A stretch of DNA of 64,000 nucleotides from Actinocorallia herbida (GCF_003751225.1 NZ_RJKE01000001.1:3658001-3722000), one strand, 5' to 3'; counted from the stretch's first letter, positions 49,444 through 57,562 are shown. The notes: generated by a model from the letters alone, not told the origin. Numbers and translations: made by a program.

Positions 49444-50898
49444 GTGCCACCCACGCCAAGACGGGCGAAGCTGCTCATCGACGGGCGGCTCGTCGAGACG
49501 GAAACGACGTTCTCGTCAACGAACCCCGCAACCGGGGACATCGTCGGCCACGCCCCCGACGCCACGGCCGCGGAGGCCGAGGCGGCGGTCGCCGCGGCCC
49601 GCCGTGCCTTCGACACGACCGCCTGGTCGACCGACGTGGACCTGCGCGTACGGTGCCTCAGGCAGCTCCACCAGGTGCTGCTCGACCACGCCGACGAACT
49701 GCGCGAGCTGCTCATCGCCGAGGCCGGCGCGCCCCGGATGACCACGCACGCCACCCAGCTCGACGAGCCCATCGGGATCGTCGCCTACTATGCCGACCTG
49801 CTCGGCACGTACCCGCTCACCGAGGAGCTGGGCGTCATCGAGAGCCGCGGCCGCAAGCACCGCCGCTGGGTCGAGAAGGAGGCCGCGGGCGTCGTCGCCG
49901 CGATCACCCCGTACAACTACCCGGTCCAGATCGCGCTGGCCAAGATCGCCCCGGCGCTCGCCGCGGGCTGCACGATCGTGCTCAAGGGTCCCCCCGACAC
50001 GCCGCTGGTCACCCAGGCGCTCGGTGAGCTGATCCACGACCACACCGACATCCCGGCCGGGGTCGTGAACGTGCTGTCCGGCGCCGGGCCCGAGTCCGGC
50101 GAGGCGCTCACCAACCACCCCGACGTGGACATGGTGACGTTCACCGGCTCGACCGCGACCGGGCGGCGCATCATGGAGGCGGCTGCCAAGACCGTCAAGC
50201 GGACGTTCCTGGAACTCGGCGGCAAGTCCGCGATGATCGTGCTCGACGACGCCGACCTCGGCCTGACCGCGATGGCGTCGGCGTTCATGATCTGCAGCCA
50301 CGCGGGCCAGGGCTGCGCGATCACCTCCCGCGTCCTCGTGCCGCGCGACAAGCACGACGCCTTCGTCGAGCAGGCCTCGACCTTCCTCCAGGGCATCAAT
50401 CCCGGCGACCCCAACGACCCGGCCACCTACATGGGCCCGCTCATCAGCGAGCGGCAGCGCGACAAGGTGCACGGCCTGGTCGAGCGGGCCGTCGCGGCGG
50501 GCGCGAAGCTGGTCACCGGCGGGGAGAAGGTCGATCCCGGCTGGTTCTACAAGCCGACCCTGCTGACGAACGTCGCCCCCGACAGCGAGATCGCCCAGGA
50601 GGAGGTCTTCGGACCCGTCCTCGTGGTCATCGCCTACGACACCGTCGACGACGCCGTGCGCATCGCCAACGACTCCATCTACGGCCTGTCCGGCGCGGTG
50701 TTCGGCGCCGACAACGAGCGCGCCATCGCGGTCGCCCGGCGCATCCGCACCGGGACGCTCAGCGTGAACGGCGGCTACTACTTCGGCGGCGACGCGTCCT
50801 TCGGCGGGTACAAGCAGTCCGGCATCGGCCGGGAGGGCGGCGTGCCCGGCTTCGAGGAGTTCCTCGAGAGCAAGGTCTTCGCGGCGGTCGTCGGATGA
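49444..50898 (+). CDS. Aldehyde dehydrogenase
   Basis: 484 aa from GTG 49444 with AGGAGG 4-5 nt upstream; ATG 49414 has no ribosome site and lies at the operator edge. Active residues: Glu257 in FLELGGKS, nucleophile Cys291 in HAGQGCAI, cofactor motif FTGSTATGRR, Asn in TPYNYP. About as long as the 7674 gene but with a distinct N-terminal third. It overlaps the CoA-transferase by 4 nt: aldehyde to acid to CoA ester in two coupled steps. Confidence 0.93.
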   Translation: MPPTPRRAKLLIDGRLVETETTFSSTNPATGDIVGHAPDATAAEAEAAVAAARRAFDTTAWSTDVDLRVRCLRQLHQVLLDHADELRELLIAEAGAPRMTTHATQLDEPIGIVAYYADLLGTYPLTEELGVIESRGRKHRRWVEKEAAGVVAAITPYNYPVQIALAKIAPALAAGCTIVLKGPPDTPLVTQALGELIHDHTDIPAGVVNVLSGAGPESGEALTNHPDVDMVTFTGSTATGRRIMEAAAKTVKRTFLELGGKSAMIVLDDADLGLTAMASAFMICSHAGQGCAITSRVLVPRDKHDAFVEQASTFLQGINPGDPNDPATYMGPLISERQRDKVHGLVERAVAAGAKLVTGGEKVDPGWFYKPTLLTNVAPDSEIAQEEVFGPVLVVIAYDTVDDAVRIANDSIYGLSGAVFGADNERAIAVARRIRTGTLSVNGGYYFGGDASFGGYKQSGIGREGGVPGFEEFLESKVFAAVVG

Positions 50899-52106
50899 GC
50901 GGCGGACCGCTCGAGGGAGTCCGCGTCCTGGAAGTGGCGATGTACGGGTTCGTCCCGTCGGCGGGCGGGGTGCTCGCCGACTGGGGCGCCGATGTCGTCA
51001 AGGTCGAGCACGCGGTGCACGGCGACCCGCAGCGCGGGCTGCGGCAGACCGGCACCATGCGCGTCGAGGGGGACCCGAACCCCAACTTCGCGCACGCCAA
51101 CCGGGGCAAGCGCAGCATCGGGATCGACATGTCCCACCCGGACGGCCGCGAGGTCATCTACGAGATCGCGCGCAACTCCGACGTCTTCCTCACCAGTTTC
51201 CTGCCCGGCCACCGCGCGAAGTTCGGCATCGACGTGGACGACCTCCGCGCCGTCAACCCGAAGATCATCTATGCCCGGGGCAGCGCCCTCGGCCCGCGCG
51301 GGCCCGAGTCCACGCGCGGCGGCTACGACATGACGGCCTTCTGGTCGCGCGCCGGCACCGCCGCGAGCCTCACCCCGCCCGACGTCGAGGGCATGATCAG
51401 CCCGCCGGGTCCCGCGTACGGCGACACCATCTCCGGCACCAACCTCGCCGGGGGCATCGCCGCGGCGCTGGTCAAGCTCGGCAGGACCGGCGAGCCGTCC
51501 GTCGTGGACGTCTCCCTGCTCGGCAGCGGCGTCTGGGCGCTCGGCCACGGCATCGCGCTCTCGGCCCACCTGGGCGAGCCGATGGTCGCGGCCAAGACGG
51601 GCGTGCACGGCTCCCCGGCGAACCCGCTGACGGGCCTGTACCGCACCGCCGACGGCCGCTACCTGTCGCTCGTCATGCTCCAGGCGGAGAAGTTCTGGGC
51701 CGACGTGTGCCGGCACATCGACCGCCCCGACCTCATCGACGACCCGCGCTTCGCCACCGGCGCGGACATCACGGCCAACACCGGCCAGGCCGTCGAGATC
51801 CTGCGGGAGGTCATCGCCACCCGCACCCTCGCGGAGTGGAGCGAGCGGTTCACCACGCTCTCCGGCCCCTGGGCGCCCGTCCAGGATTCGTACCAGGTCG
51901 TCTCCGACGGCCAGGTCACGGCGAACGACTACCTGGTCGACACCGGGGAGCTCAAGGTCGCCGCGAGCCCCGTGCAGTTCGACGTGGTCAGCGCGGCCGC
52001 GCGCCCGGCGCCGGAGTTCGCGGCGCAGACCGAGGAGGTACTCCTCGAACTCGGCCTCACCTGGGAGCGTGTCATCGAGCTGAAGACGACGGGCGCGATC
52101 ACATGA
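50895..52106 (+). CDS. Class III CoA-transferase (CaiB/BaiF)
   Basis: 403 aa from ATG 50895 (ATGA overlap with the previous stop). Single-domain family member of normal length: LEGVRVLEVAMYGFVPSAGG, VLADWGADVVKVEH, NRGKRSIGIDMSHPDGRE, and catalytic Asp in RGGYDMTAFWSRAG. It transfers CoA from a donor ester to the acid made by the coupled aldehyde dehydrogenase. Compare the fused double-domain form at 21240. Confidence 0.92.
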   Translation: MSGGPLEGVRVLEVAMYGFVPSAGGVLADWGADVVKVEHAVHGDPQRGLRQTGTMRVEGDPNPNFAHANRGKRSIGIDMSHPDGREVIYEIARNSDVFLTSFLPGHRAKFGIDVDDLRAVNPKIIYARGSALGPRGPESTRGGYDMTAFWSRAGTAASLTPPDVEGMISPPGPAYGDTISGTNLAGGIAAALVKLGRTGEPSVVDVSLLGSGVWALGHGIALSAHLGEPMVAAKTGVHGSPANPLTGLYRTADGRYLSLVMLQAEKFWADVCRHIDRPDLIDDPRFATGADITANTGQAVEILREVIATRTLAEWSERFTTLSGPWAPVQDSYQVVSDGQVTANDYLVDTGELKVAASPVQFDVVSAAARPAPEFAAQTEEVLLELGLTWERVIELKTTGAIT

Positions 52107-52116
52107 CCCCGCGGTG

Positions 52117-52147
52117 GCGCGGCCGGCGCTCCGGCGCCGGTCCGCGC
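52117..52147. terminator. Bidirectional terminator hairpin
   Basis: GCGCGG-CCGGCGC pairs with GCGCCGG-T-CCGCGC around TCCG, one bulged base. In the 53-bp gap between convergent genes. Confidence 0.55.
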
Positions 52148-52159
52148 CCCGTCCCGCGG

Positions 52160-52876
52160 TCAGTCCGAAGCGGCGGGCGCCCAGGAGGTGAGGAACGCCG
52201 CGGCGGAGCCGATCATCCCGGAGCGCAGGTCGGCCGCGCTGGAGCGGACCCGCAGGTGCACGTCGACCCCGGACCGCGCAGCCCGGCCCGCGAACGCGAG
52301 GGAGTCGTCCAGCAGCGGGTCGGTGCCCGCGGTCTGGAGCTGTACCGGGGGCAGCCCGTGGAGGTTGCCCAGCAGCGGGCTGAGCAGGGGGTCGGTCGGC
52401 GCGGCGTCCCCGGCGTAGGCCCGTGCGCGGCCGCGCAGGTCCTGCAGGTCGAACGAGGGGTCGGTCGCGCCGTTGAGCAGCAGGCTCTGCGCGGTGAGCC
52501 GCAGGTCGAGCAGGCCCGACAGCAGCACCGCGCAGTGCGGCGGGGGAGCGCCCTCGTCGCGCAGGCTGAGCAGCAGCGCGGCGGCGAGCCCGGCCCCTTC
52601 CAGCCGGCCCGCGAGCGCGACCTGGCCACGCGTCCGGCAGTGCCCGTAGGCGGCGCGGACGTCGTGCAGCGCGGCCGGGAAGGCGGGCCGGTACCTGGCG
52701 CAGAAGACCTCGAAGCCGGTGCGCGCCGCGAGGTCCTCGGCGAGGCCGAGTCCGGCTTCCGGATCGCCCGCCAGGCTGCGATCGCCGTGCAGGTACAGGA
52801 CGACGCCGCCGGATCGCGTGCGCGGCAGGACCGTCAACCCGAGTCCGTGCGCCAGCACGGAGGACTCACTGGCCAT
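52160..52876 (-). CDS. Degenerate hormone-sensitive-lipase-type alpha/beta hydrolase (probable pseudoenzyme)
   Basis: 238 aa from ATG 52876 (GGAGA upstream). The fold is that of HSL-family esterases, including FEVFCARYRPAFPAALHDV and GTDPLLDDSLAFA, but the key motifs are altered: the nucleophile elbow, normally GDSAGG followed by NLAAALLL, reads GRLEGAGLAAALLL (90-103) with Leu92 in place of Ser, and the HGGG oxyanion motif reads HGDR. No catalytic His is apparent at the C-terminus. It probably binds a ligand or partner rather than hydrolyses. Shares a divergent promoter with the amidohydrolase at 52965. Confidence 0.75.
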   Translation of the reverse strand: MASESSVLAHGLGLTVLPRTRSGGVVLYLHGDRSLAGDPEAGLGLAEDLAARTGFEVFCARYRPAFPAALHDVRAAYGHCRTRGQVALAGRLEGAGLAAALLLSLRDEGAPPPHCAVLLSGLLDLRLTAQSLLLNGATDPSFDLQDLRGRARAYAGDAAPTDPLLSPLLGNLHGLPPVQLQTAGTDPLLDDSLAFAGRAARSGVDVHLRVRSSAADLRSGMIGSAAAFLTSWAPAASD

Positions 52877-52894
52877 AGTTCATTCTCCAAATAT

Positions 52895-52931
52895 GGATAT
52901 GATGTTCTCGTTCATGGAGAACATCATATCC
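52895..52931. promoter_or_regulatory. 37-bp perfect inverted repeat operator
   Basis: GGATATGATGTTCTC (52895-52909), spacer GTTCATG, GAGAACATCATATCC (52917-52931): 15-bp perfect arms. It lies between the divergent pseudo-hydrolase and amidohydrolase genes, 18 bp and 33 bp from their starts, in AT-rich sequence. It is unlike the AGTGAG motif. Either an operator for a dimeric repressor or a strong RNA hairpin. Confidence 0.7.
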
Positions 52932-52964
52932 ACACCGGATCCCGGTCCCCCAAAGGAGATCTCC

Positions 52965-54143
52965 ATGCCTTCGCGTGAACTTCCGTATCCGCTCTTCGAC
53001 GCCGACAACCACCTGTACGAGACCGAGGAGGCGCTGACCAAGTACCTGCCGGAGAAGTACAAGGGCGCCATCAAGTACGTCCAGGTGGACGGCCGCACCA
53101 AGATCGCGGTGCGCGGCCACATCAGTGAGTTCATCCCCAACCCCACCTTCGAGGTGGTGGCCAGGCCCGGCGCTATGGAGGACTACTTCCGCGTCGGCAA
53201 CCCCGAGGGCAAGAGCCGCCGGGAGATCTTCGGCAAGCCGATGAAGTCCATCCCTGCGTTCCGCGAGCCCGCCCCGCGCCTGGAGCTGATGAACGAGCTG
53301 GGCATCGCCCAGACCCTCATGTTCCCCACGCTGGCGAGCCTCATCGAGGAGCGCATGCGGGACGACCCCGAGATGATCCACGCGGTCGTCCACGCCCTCA
53401 ACCAGTGGCTGCTGGAGACCTGGTCCTTCAACTACCAGGACCGGATCTTCACCACCCCCGTCATCAGCCTCCCGTTCGTCGACAAGGCCATCGAGGAACT
53501 CGACTGGGTGGTGGCCAACGGCGCCCGGGCGATCCTCATCCGTCCGGCCCCGGTGCCCGGCGTCCGGCACTCGCGCTCCTTCGGCCTGCCGGAGTTCGAC
53601 CCGTTCTGGGAGCGCGTCGTCCACCACGGCGTCCTGGTCGCGCTGCACTCCTCCGACAGCGGTTACAGCCGCTACGTCGCGGACTGGATGGGCGTCGACC
53701 AGGAGATGCTGCCGTTCGTCCCGAACGCCTTCCGGGGCGTGTTCGAGTGGCGGCCGATCCAGGACGCGGTCGCCGCCCTGGCCTGCCACGGCGCGATCTC
53801 CCGGTTCCCCGACCTGAAGATCGCCGTCATCGAGAACGGCTCGGTGTGGGTCGGCCCGCTGCTGGACCAGCTCGCCAGCATCTACAAGAAGATGCCCGAC
53901 GCGTTCATCGAGGACCCGGTCGTCGCGGTCAAGCGCTGCATCCACATCTCTCCCTTCTGGGAGGACGACATGGGCAAGCTCGCCGACCTCATCGGCGTCG
54001 AGCGGGTCCTGTTCGGCTCGGACTACCCCCACCCCGAGGGCCTGGCCGACCCCGTCACCTACGTGGACGAGCTGAACGGCCTCAGCGAGGAGCACAAGGC
54101 GCTCATCATGGGCGGCAACCTGGCCCGCCTCATCTCAGCGTGA
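52965..54143 (+). CDS. Amidohydrolase (ACMSD-like superfamily)
   Basis: 392 aa from ATG 52965 with AAAGGAG upstream. Metal-binding segments: LFDADNHLYETEE (D-x-H), VLVALHSSDSGYSRY, VLFGSDYPHPEGLADP. Closest in layout to the 23999 gene. First gene of an operon with an acyl-CoA dehydrogenase pair and an enoyl-CoA hydratase, separated from them by a weak hairpin (54150-54176). Likely hydrolysis or decarboxylation of a cyclic intermediate feeding beta-oxidation. Confidence 0.88.
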   Translation: MPSRELPYPLFDADNHLYETEEALTKYLPEKYKGAIKYVQVDGRTKIAVRGHISEFIPNPTFEVVARPGAMEDYFRVGNPEGKSRREIFGKPMKSIPAFREPAPRLELMNELGIAQTLMFPTLASLIEERMRDDPEMIHAVVHALNQWLLETWSFNYQDRIFTTPVISLPFVDKAIEELDWVVANGARAILIRPAPVPGVRHSRSFGLPEFDPFWERVVHHGVLVALHSSDSGYSRYVADWMGVDQEMLPFVPNAFRGVFEWRPIQDAVAALACHGAISRFPDLKIAVIENGSVWVGPLLDQLASIYKKMPDAFIEDPVVAVKRCIHISPFWEDDMGKLADLIGVERVLFGSDYPHPEGLADPVTYVDELNGLSEEHKALIMGGNLARLISA

Positions 54144-54149
54144 CCCCGC

Positions 54150-54176
54150 GCCCGCCGGCCGGTCCGTCCGGCGGGC
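54150..54176 (+). terminator. Hairpin, partial terminator or attenuator
   Basis: GCCCGCCGG and CCGGCGGGC form a 9-bp stem with a 9-nt loop, 6 nt after the amidohydrolase stop and just before the ribosome site of the next unit. May lower expression of the downstream genes. Confidence 0.45.
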
Positions 54177-54198
54177 CGCACCGATCTAAGGAGAACCC

Positions 54199-54255
54199 GT
54201 GAAGCGCGCAGCGGCCCGGTGGGCCGGACCCGGCGGTGGCCGCCGTGATCTTTGA
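54199..54255 (+). CDS. Mini-ORF (18 codons) overlapping the next gene start
   Basis: GTG 54199 has the only good ribosome site here (AAGGAG, 5 nt upstream). It reads 18 codons (VKRAAARWAG, then PGGGRRDL) and stops at 54253-54255, just inside the acyl-CoA dehydrogenase gene whose own start lacks a ribosome site. Translational coupling through this leader is likely; a sequencing frameshift is the alternative. Confidence 0.45.
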   Translation: MKRAAARWAGPGGGRRDL

Positions 54256-55237
54256 GTTCGACGAGGACCAGCGGTTCTGGCAGACGACCGTCCGCGAGGC
54301 CGTGGCCAAGGAGTGCCCGCCCTCGCTCGTGCGGAGCGTGGTCGACGGCGGGGTGGACCCCGCGCCGGTCTGGGCCGCCTACTCCCGGCACGGCTGGACC
54401 GAGCTGACCGAGCGCGGCGAGACCGTGGAACTGGCGATCCTGCTGGAGGAGCTGGGCCGGGCCGTCGACCCTACGCCCTACCTGGCGACGATGACGCAGT
54501 TCGTCCCGTTCTTTCCGGAGACCGCCGCGCGCGGCCAGGCCGGGACCGCCGTGTTCGAAGGCGTCACCGCGACCCCCGACGGGGACGGCTGGCTGCTCTC
54601 GGGCACCGCCCGGCACATCCTGGACGGCGATCGCGCGGACTGGTTCGCGGTGGCCACCGACGCGGGCGTCTTCGCCGTCCCGGCGGCCCGCGCGACGGCC
54701 GTCGCGACGCCGGTCTTCGACCCGCTCCTGCACGTCGCGGAGGTCTCCTTCGACGGCGTCCGGGTCACCGCGGCCGGGCGCAGCGGGGTCGGCGTCGCGG
54801 AGGTCAGGCCGCTCGCCGTGACCGGCATCGCGCTCAGCATGGTCGGCGCCTGCCAGCGGGTGCTGGACCTCGTGCTGGAGCACGCGCGCACCAGGCAGCA
54901 GTTCGGCGTGCCCATCGGCTCGTTCCAGGCCGTCAAGCACAAGGCCGCCGACATGCACGTCGCGATCGAGCGCGCGCGGGCGCTGGCCTACTACGCCGCG
55001 CTGGTCATCGCCGGCGAAGGCGACAATCCGGCCTACGCCGCGTCGATGGCCAAAGCGGCGGCGGGGGAGTGCCAGGGACTGGTGTTCCGGCACGGTTTCC
55101 AGCTGTTCGGGGCCATGGGCTACACGTGGGAGAACGATCTTCAGTTCGCGCTCAAGCGCGCCAAGTCCGGCGAGCTGCTGCTCGGCGGCGCGGCGGAGCA
55201 CCGGGCGCTCATCGTTGAGGAGCACCTGTGCGGCTGA
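54245..55237 (+). CDS. Acyl-CoA dehydrogenase, partner subunit
   Basis: 330 aa if started at GTG 54245 (VIFEFDEDQRFW, a typical N-terminus for the family); GTG 54236 adds three residues. No ribosome site of its own, see the overlapping mini-ORF. The SEPGAGSD motif is absent; the C-terminal ARTRQQFGVPIGSFQAVKH and LFGAMGYTWENDLQFALKRAK are present. This is the partner-type subunit; here it precedes its large subunit, the reverse of the order in the 28080 operon. Confidence 0.86.
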   Translation: MIFEFDEDQRFWQTTVREAVAKECPPSLVRSVVDGGVDPAPVWAAYSRHGWTELTERGETVELAILLEELGRAVDPTPYLATMTQFVPFFPETAARGQAGTAVFEGVTATPDGDGWLLSGTARHILDGDRADWFAVATDAGVFAVPAARATAVATPVFDPLLHVAEVSFDGVRVTAAGRSGVGVAEVRPLAVTGIALSMVGACQRVLDLVLEHARTRQQFGVPIGSFQAVKHKAADMHVAIERARALAYYAALVIAGEGDNPAYAASMAKAAAGECQGLVFRHGFQLFGAMGYTWENDLQFALKRAKSGELLLGGAAEHRALIVEEHLCG

Positions 55238-56400
55238 CATTCGACGCCGACGTGGAGGCCTTCCGGGCCGAGTTCGCCGCGTTCCTCGATGAGCACGCGC
55301 CGAGCGGCGCGGAGACCGCCGAGCGGTCCCGGTCGAGCTCGCACGTGCCGGAATGGGCCCGCCGCTGGCAGCGCAGGCTGTTCGACGAGGGCTGGCTGCT
55401 GCCCGGCAACCCGCCCGAGTTCGGCGGGCGCAACGCCGGGATCATCGAGCAGTACGTGCACCTCGCCGAGATGGCGAAGCGGCGGATCTACCACAGCTTC
55501 AACCCGCAGGGCCTGGGCATCATCGCCGCGTCGCTGCTGTCGTTCGGCACCGAGGAGCAGAAGCGGCGGTGGGCCGTGCCGATCCTCCGGGCCGAGATCA
55601 CCGCGTCCCTCGGGATGAGCGAGCCCGGCGCGGGCTCCGACCTGGCCGGCCTGCGGACCCGGGCCGTCCAGGACGGCGACGAGTTCGTGGTCAACGGGCA
55701 GAAGGTGTGGACGTCCGGGGCGCATGACGCCGACGTGCTCCTCACCTTCGTCCGGACGGACCCGGACGTGCCCAAGCACAAGGGCATCAGCGTCCTGCTC
55801 ATCCCGACGGACCTGCCCGGCGTGACCCGGCGTCCGTTCGGTTCCATCGCGGGACGCGACGACCTGGACTTCAACGAGGTCTTCTTCGAGGACGTCCGGG
55901 TGCCCGCCGCGAACCTGGTGGGTCCGCTGAACGACGGCTGGCGGGTCGCGAACGGCTCCCTGGGCCACGAGCGGACGCTGCTGTGGCTGAGCTTCGCCGC
56001 CCGCCTCGAAGAGGAGATCCGCGACTTCACCCCCGAGACCCCGCTCGACCGGGACTGGTACGCCACCCTCCTCATGGACGCGCAGGCGCTGCGCCTCATG
56101 GGCTCGGCGGCGCTCGCCAGGGCGGCGCGCGGCGACCAGGACGTCGCGGCGCTGTCGGTGCTCAAGGTGTTCGGCTCCGAGGCCGCCCAGAAGGCGCTGG
56201 AACGGATCCTCGACGCCCAGGGCGTCGAGGGCCTGTACCCGACGCCCACGGCGCAGCCCGCGCCGCTGCACCTCGACGTGTTCACCACGAGCTGGTTCGA
56301 GCGCTACGCGCGCAGCTTCGGCGGCACCATCGCGGGCGGCACCTCGGAGATCCAGCGGACGATCATCGCCGAGCGCGTGCTCGGCCTCCCCCGAGCCTGA
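55228..56400 (+). CDS. Acyl-CoA dehydrogenase, large-type subunit
   Basis: 390 aa from GTG 55228 (GAGGAG upstream; 10-nt overlap with the previous gene). MSEPGAGSDLAGLRTRA, NGQKVWTSGAHDADV, and C-terminal AGGTSEIQRTIIAERVLGLP are canonical. With the previous gene it forms the third acyl-CoA dehydrogenase pair of the window, expected to be an alpha2-beta2 enzyme for a bulky or branched acyl-CoA. Followed after 9 bp by an enoyl-CoA hydratase, the next step of beta-oxidation. Confidence 0.9.
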   Translation: MRLTFDADVEAFRAEFAAFLDEHAPSGAETAERSRSSSHVPEWARRWQRRLFDEGWLLPGNPPEFGGRNAGIIEQYVHLAEMAKRRIYHSFNPQGLGIIAASLLSFGTEEQKRRWAVPILRAEITASLGMSEPGAGSDLAGLRTRAVQDGDEFVVNGQKVWTSGAHDADVLLTFVRTDPDVPKHKGISVLLIPTDLPGVTRRPFGSIAGRDDLDFNEVFFEDVRVPAANLVGPLNDGWRVANGSLGHERTLLWLSFAARLEEEIRDFTPETPLDRDWYATLLMDAQALRLMGSAALARAARGDQDVAALSVLKVFGSEAAQKALERILDAQGVEGLYPTPTAQPAPLHLDVFTTSWFERYARSFGGTIAGGTSEIQRTIIAERVLGLPRA

Positions 56401-56409
56401 GGAGCCTCC

Positions 56410-57195
56410 ATGGGATACATCGAATACCACGTCGCGGACAAGATCGCGACGATCACCCTGAACCGCCCCGAAGCGGCCAACGCCCAGAACATGCAGCTTC
56501 TGGACGAGCTCGACGCGGCCTTCACCCGGGGCGCGTCGGACGAGGACGTCGCGGTCATCGTCCTGCGCGCGGAAGGCAAGCACTTCTCCGCCGGGCATGA
56601 CCTCAAGAGCGGCACACCCGCCCCGGAGAAGATCACCCTCGACTGGATCTATGCCGCGGAGGCCCGGCGGTATCTGGAGTACTCGCTGCGCTGGCGGAAC
56701 ATCCCCAAGCCGACGATCGCGGCGGTGCAGGGCCGCTGCATCGCGGGCGGTCTGCTGCTGTGCTGGCCGTGCGACCTCATCATCGCCGCCGAGGACGCGC
56801 TCTTCTCCGACCCCGTCGTGACGATGGGCATCGGGGGAGTGGAGTACCACGGTCACACGTGGGAGCTGGGCGCGCGCAAGGCCAAGGAGATCCTGTTCAC
56901 CGGCCGCCCCCTGACGGCAGAGGAGGCGGAGAAGGTCGGCATGGTCAACAGGGTCGTCGCGCGAGCGGACCTCGACGCCGAGGCGCGCGCCCTCGCCGCC
57001 CAGATCGCCGAGATGCCGTCGTTCGGCCTCCGCCAGGCCAAGCGCGCGGTCAACCAGACCCTCGACGTCCAGGGCTTCTACGCCGCCATCCAGTCCGTCT
57101 TCGACGTCCACCAGACCGGCCACGGCAACGCCCTGTCCGTCGGCGGCTACCCCATCCTCGTCCGGCTCGAGGAGATGAAGACGAAGATCAAGTGA
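56410..57195 (+). CDS. Enoyl-CoA hydratase/isomerase (crotonase) family
   Basis: 261 aa from ATG 56410 (TGAGGAG upstream). Crotonase motifs LNRPEAANAQN, GKHFSAGHDLKSG and AAVQGRCIAGGLLL. The first catalytic Glu position reads DPVV (Val), while the second (AKEILFTGR) is kept, so it may not be a standard hydratase. Its His-rich loop GVEYHGHTWELG is unlike the crotonase at 30157. Last gene of the 52965 operon. Confidence 0.88.
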   Translation: MGYIEYHVADKIATITLNRPEAANAQNMQLLDELDAAFTRGASDEDVAVIVLRAEGKHFSAGHDLKSGTPAPEKITLDWIYAAEARRYLEYSLRWRNIPKPTIAAVQGRCIAGGLLLCWPCDLIIAAEDALFSDPVVTMGIGGVEYHGHTWELGARKAKEILFTGRPLTAEEAEKVGMVNRVVARADLDAEARALAAQIAEMPSFGLRQAKRAVNQTLDVQGFYAAIQSVFDVHQTGHGNALSVGGYPILVRLEEMKTKIK

Positions 57196-57562
57196 GGACG
57201 GCCCGCCGGGCCGGTGTCCGCGTCGTGCGGACCGCGGCAGCCCGGCCCGCGGGCGGTGGGGCGGCGGATGGGGCAGGGCGCGAGGAGCGGCGCCCGGCCC
57301 TGTCCGCCGCATGCGTAAAAAAGCCCGCTGACCTGCGGCAACGTGTTCCGATCGTGCCCCGGCGGCCTCTTGACGGAAGGCCCTGGAGCCCACGATGGTG
57401 AACGGAGTGAGCGTTCGCGAACTTATGCTCCGCTGAGGGACCCGTGAACGCTCCGCGGTGCCGTGCGTCCGCCCGTCGGGCGGTGCGGTCCGCCCATCCC
57501 GGCTCGCGCGTGAGCCGGGACCACCCGCCGAATTCGGGGGCCACATCATGAGGAGCGACCCC
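57196..57562. other. Intergenic region with promoter and operator K
   Basis: About 370 bp. Left part contains an imperfect 19-bp-arm hairpin (arms GGCGGATGGGGCAGGGCGC near 57,260 and its partner near 57,289), probably the terminator of the upstream operon. Right part has a TTGACG (57370) and the regulon operator K. No gene seen. Confidence 0.5.
57370..57429 (+). promoter_or_regulatory. Promoter region with regulon operator, site K
   Basis: TTGACG at 57370-57375 with GATGGT 18 bp later is one promoter candidate. Operator GGAGTGAGCGTTCGCGAACT at 57404-57423 is followed by TATGCT, a second -10 candidate at the fixed 12-nt distance from AGTGAG. Upstream of the binding-lipoprotein gene. Confidence 0.58.

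Noticed and set aside
57260-57320. Classical intrinsic terminator with T-tract
   Set aside because: The hairpin there is imperfect and is followed on the plus strand by an A-run (TAAAAAA), the wrong polarity for the upstream operon.
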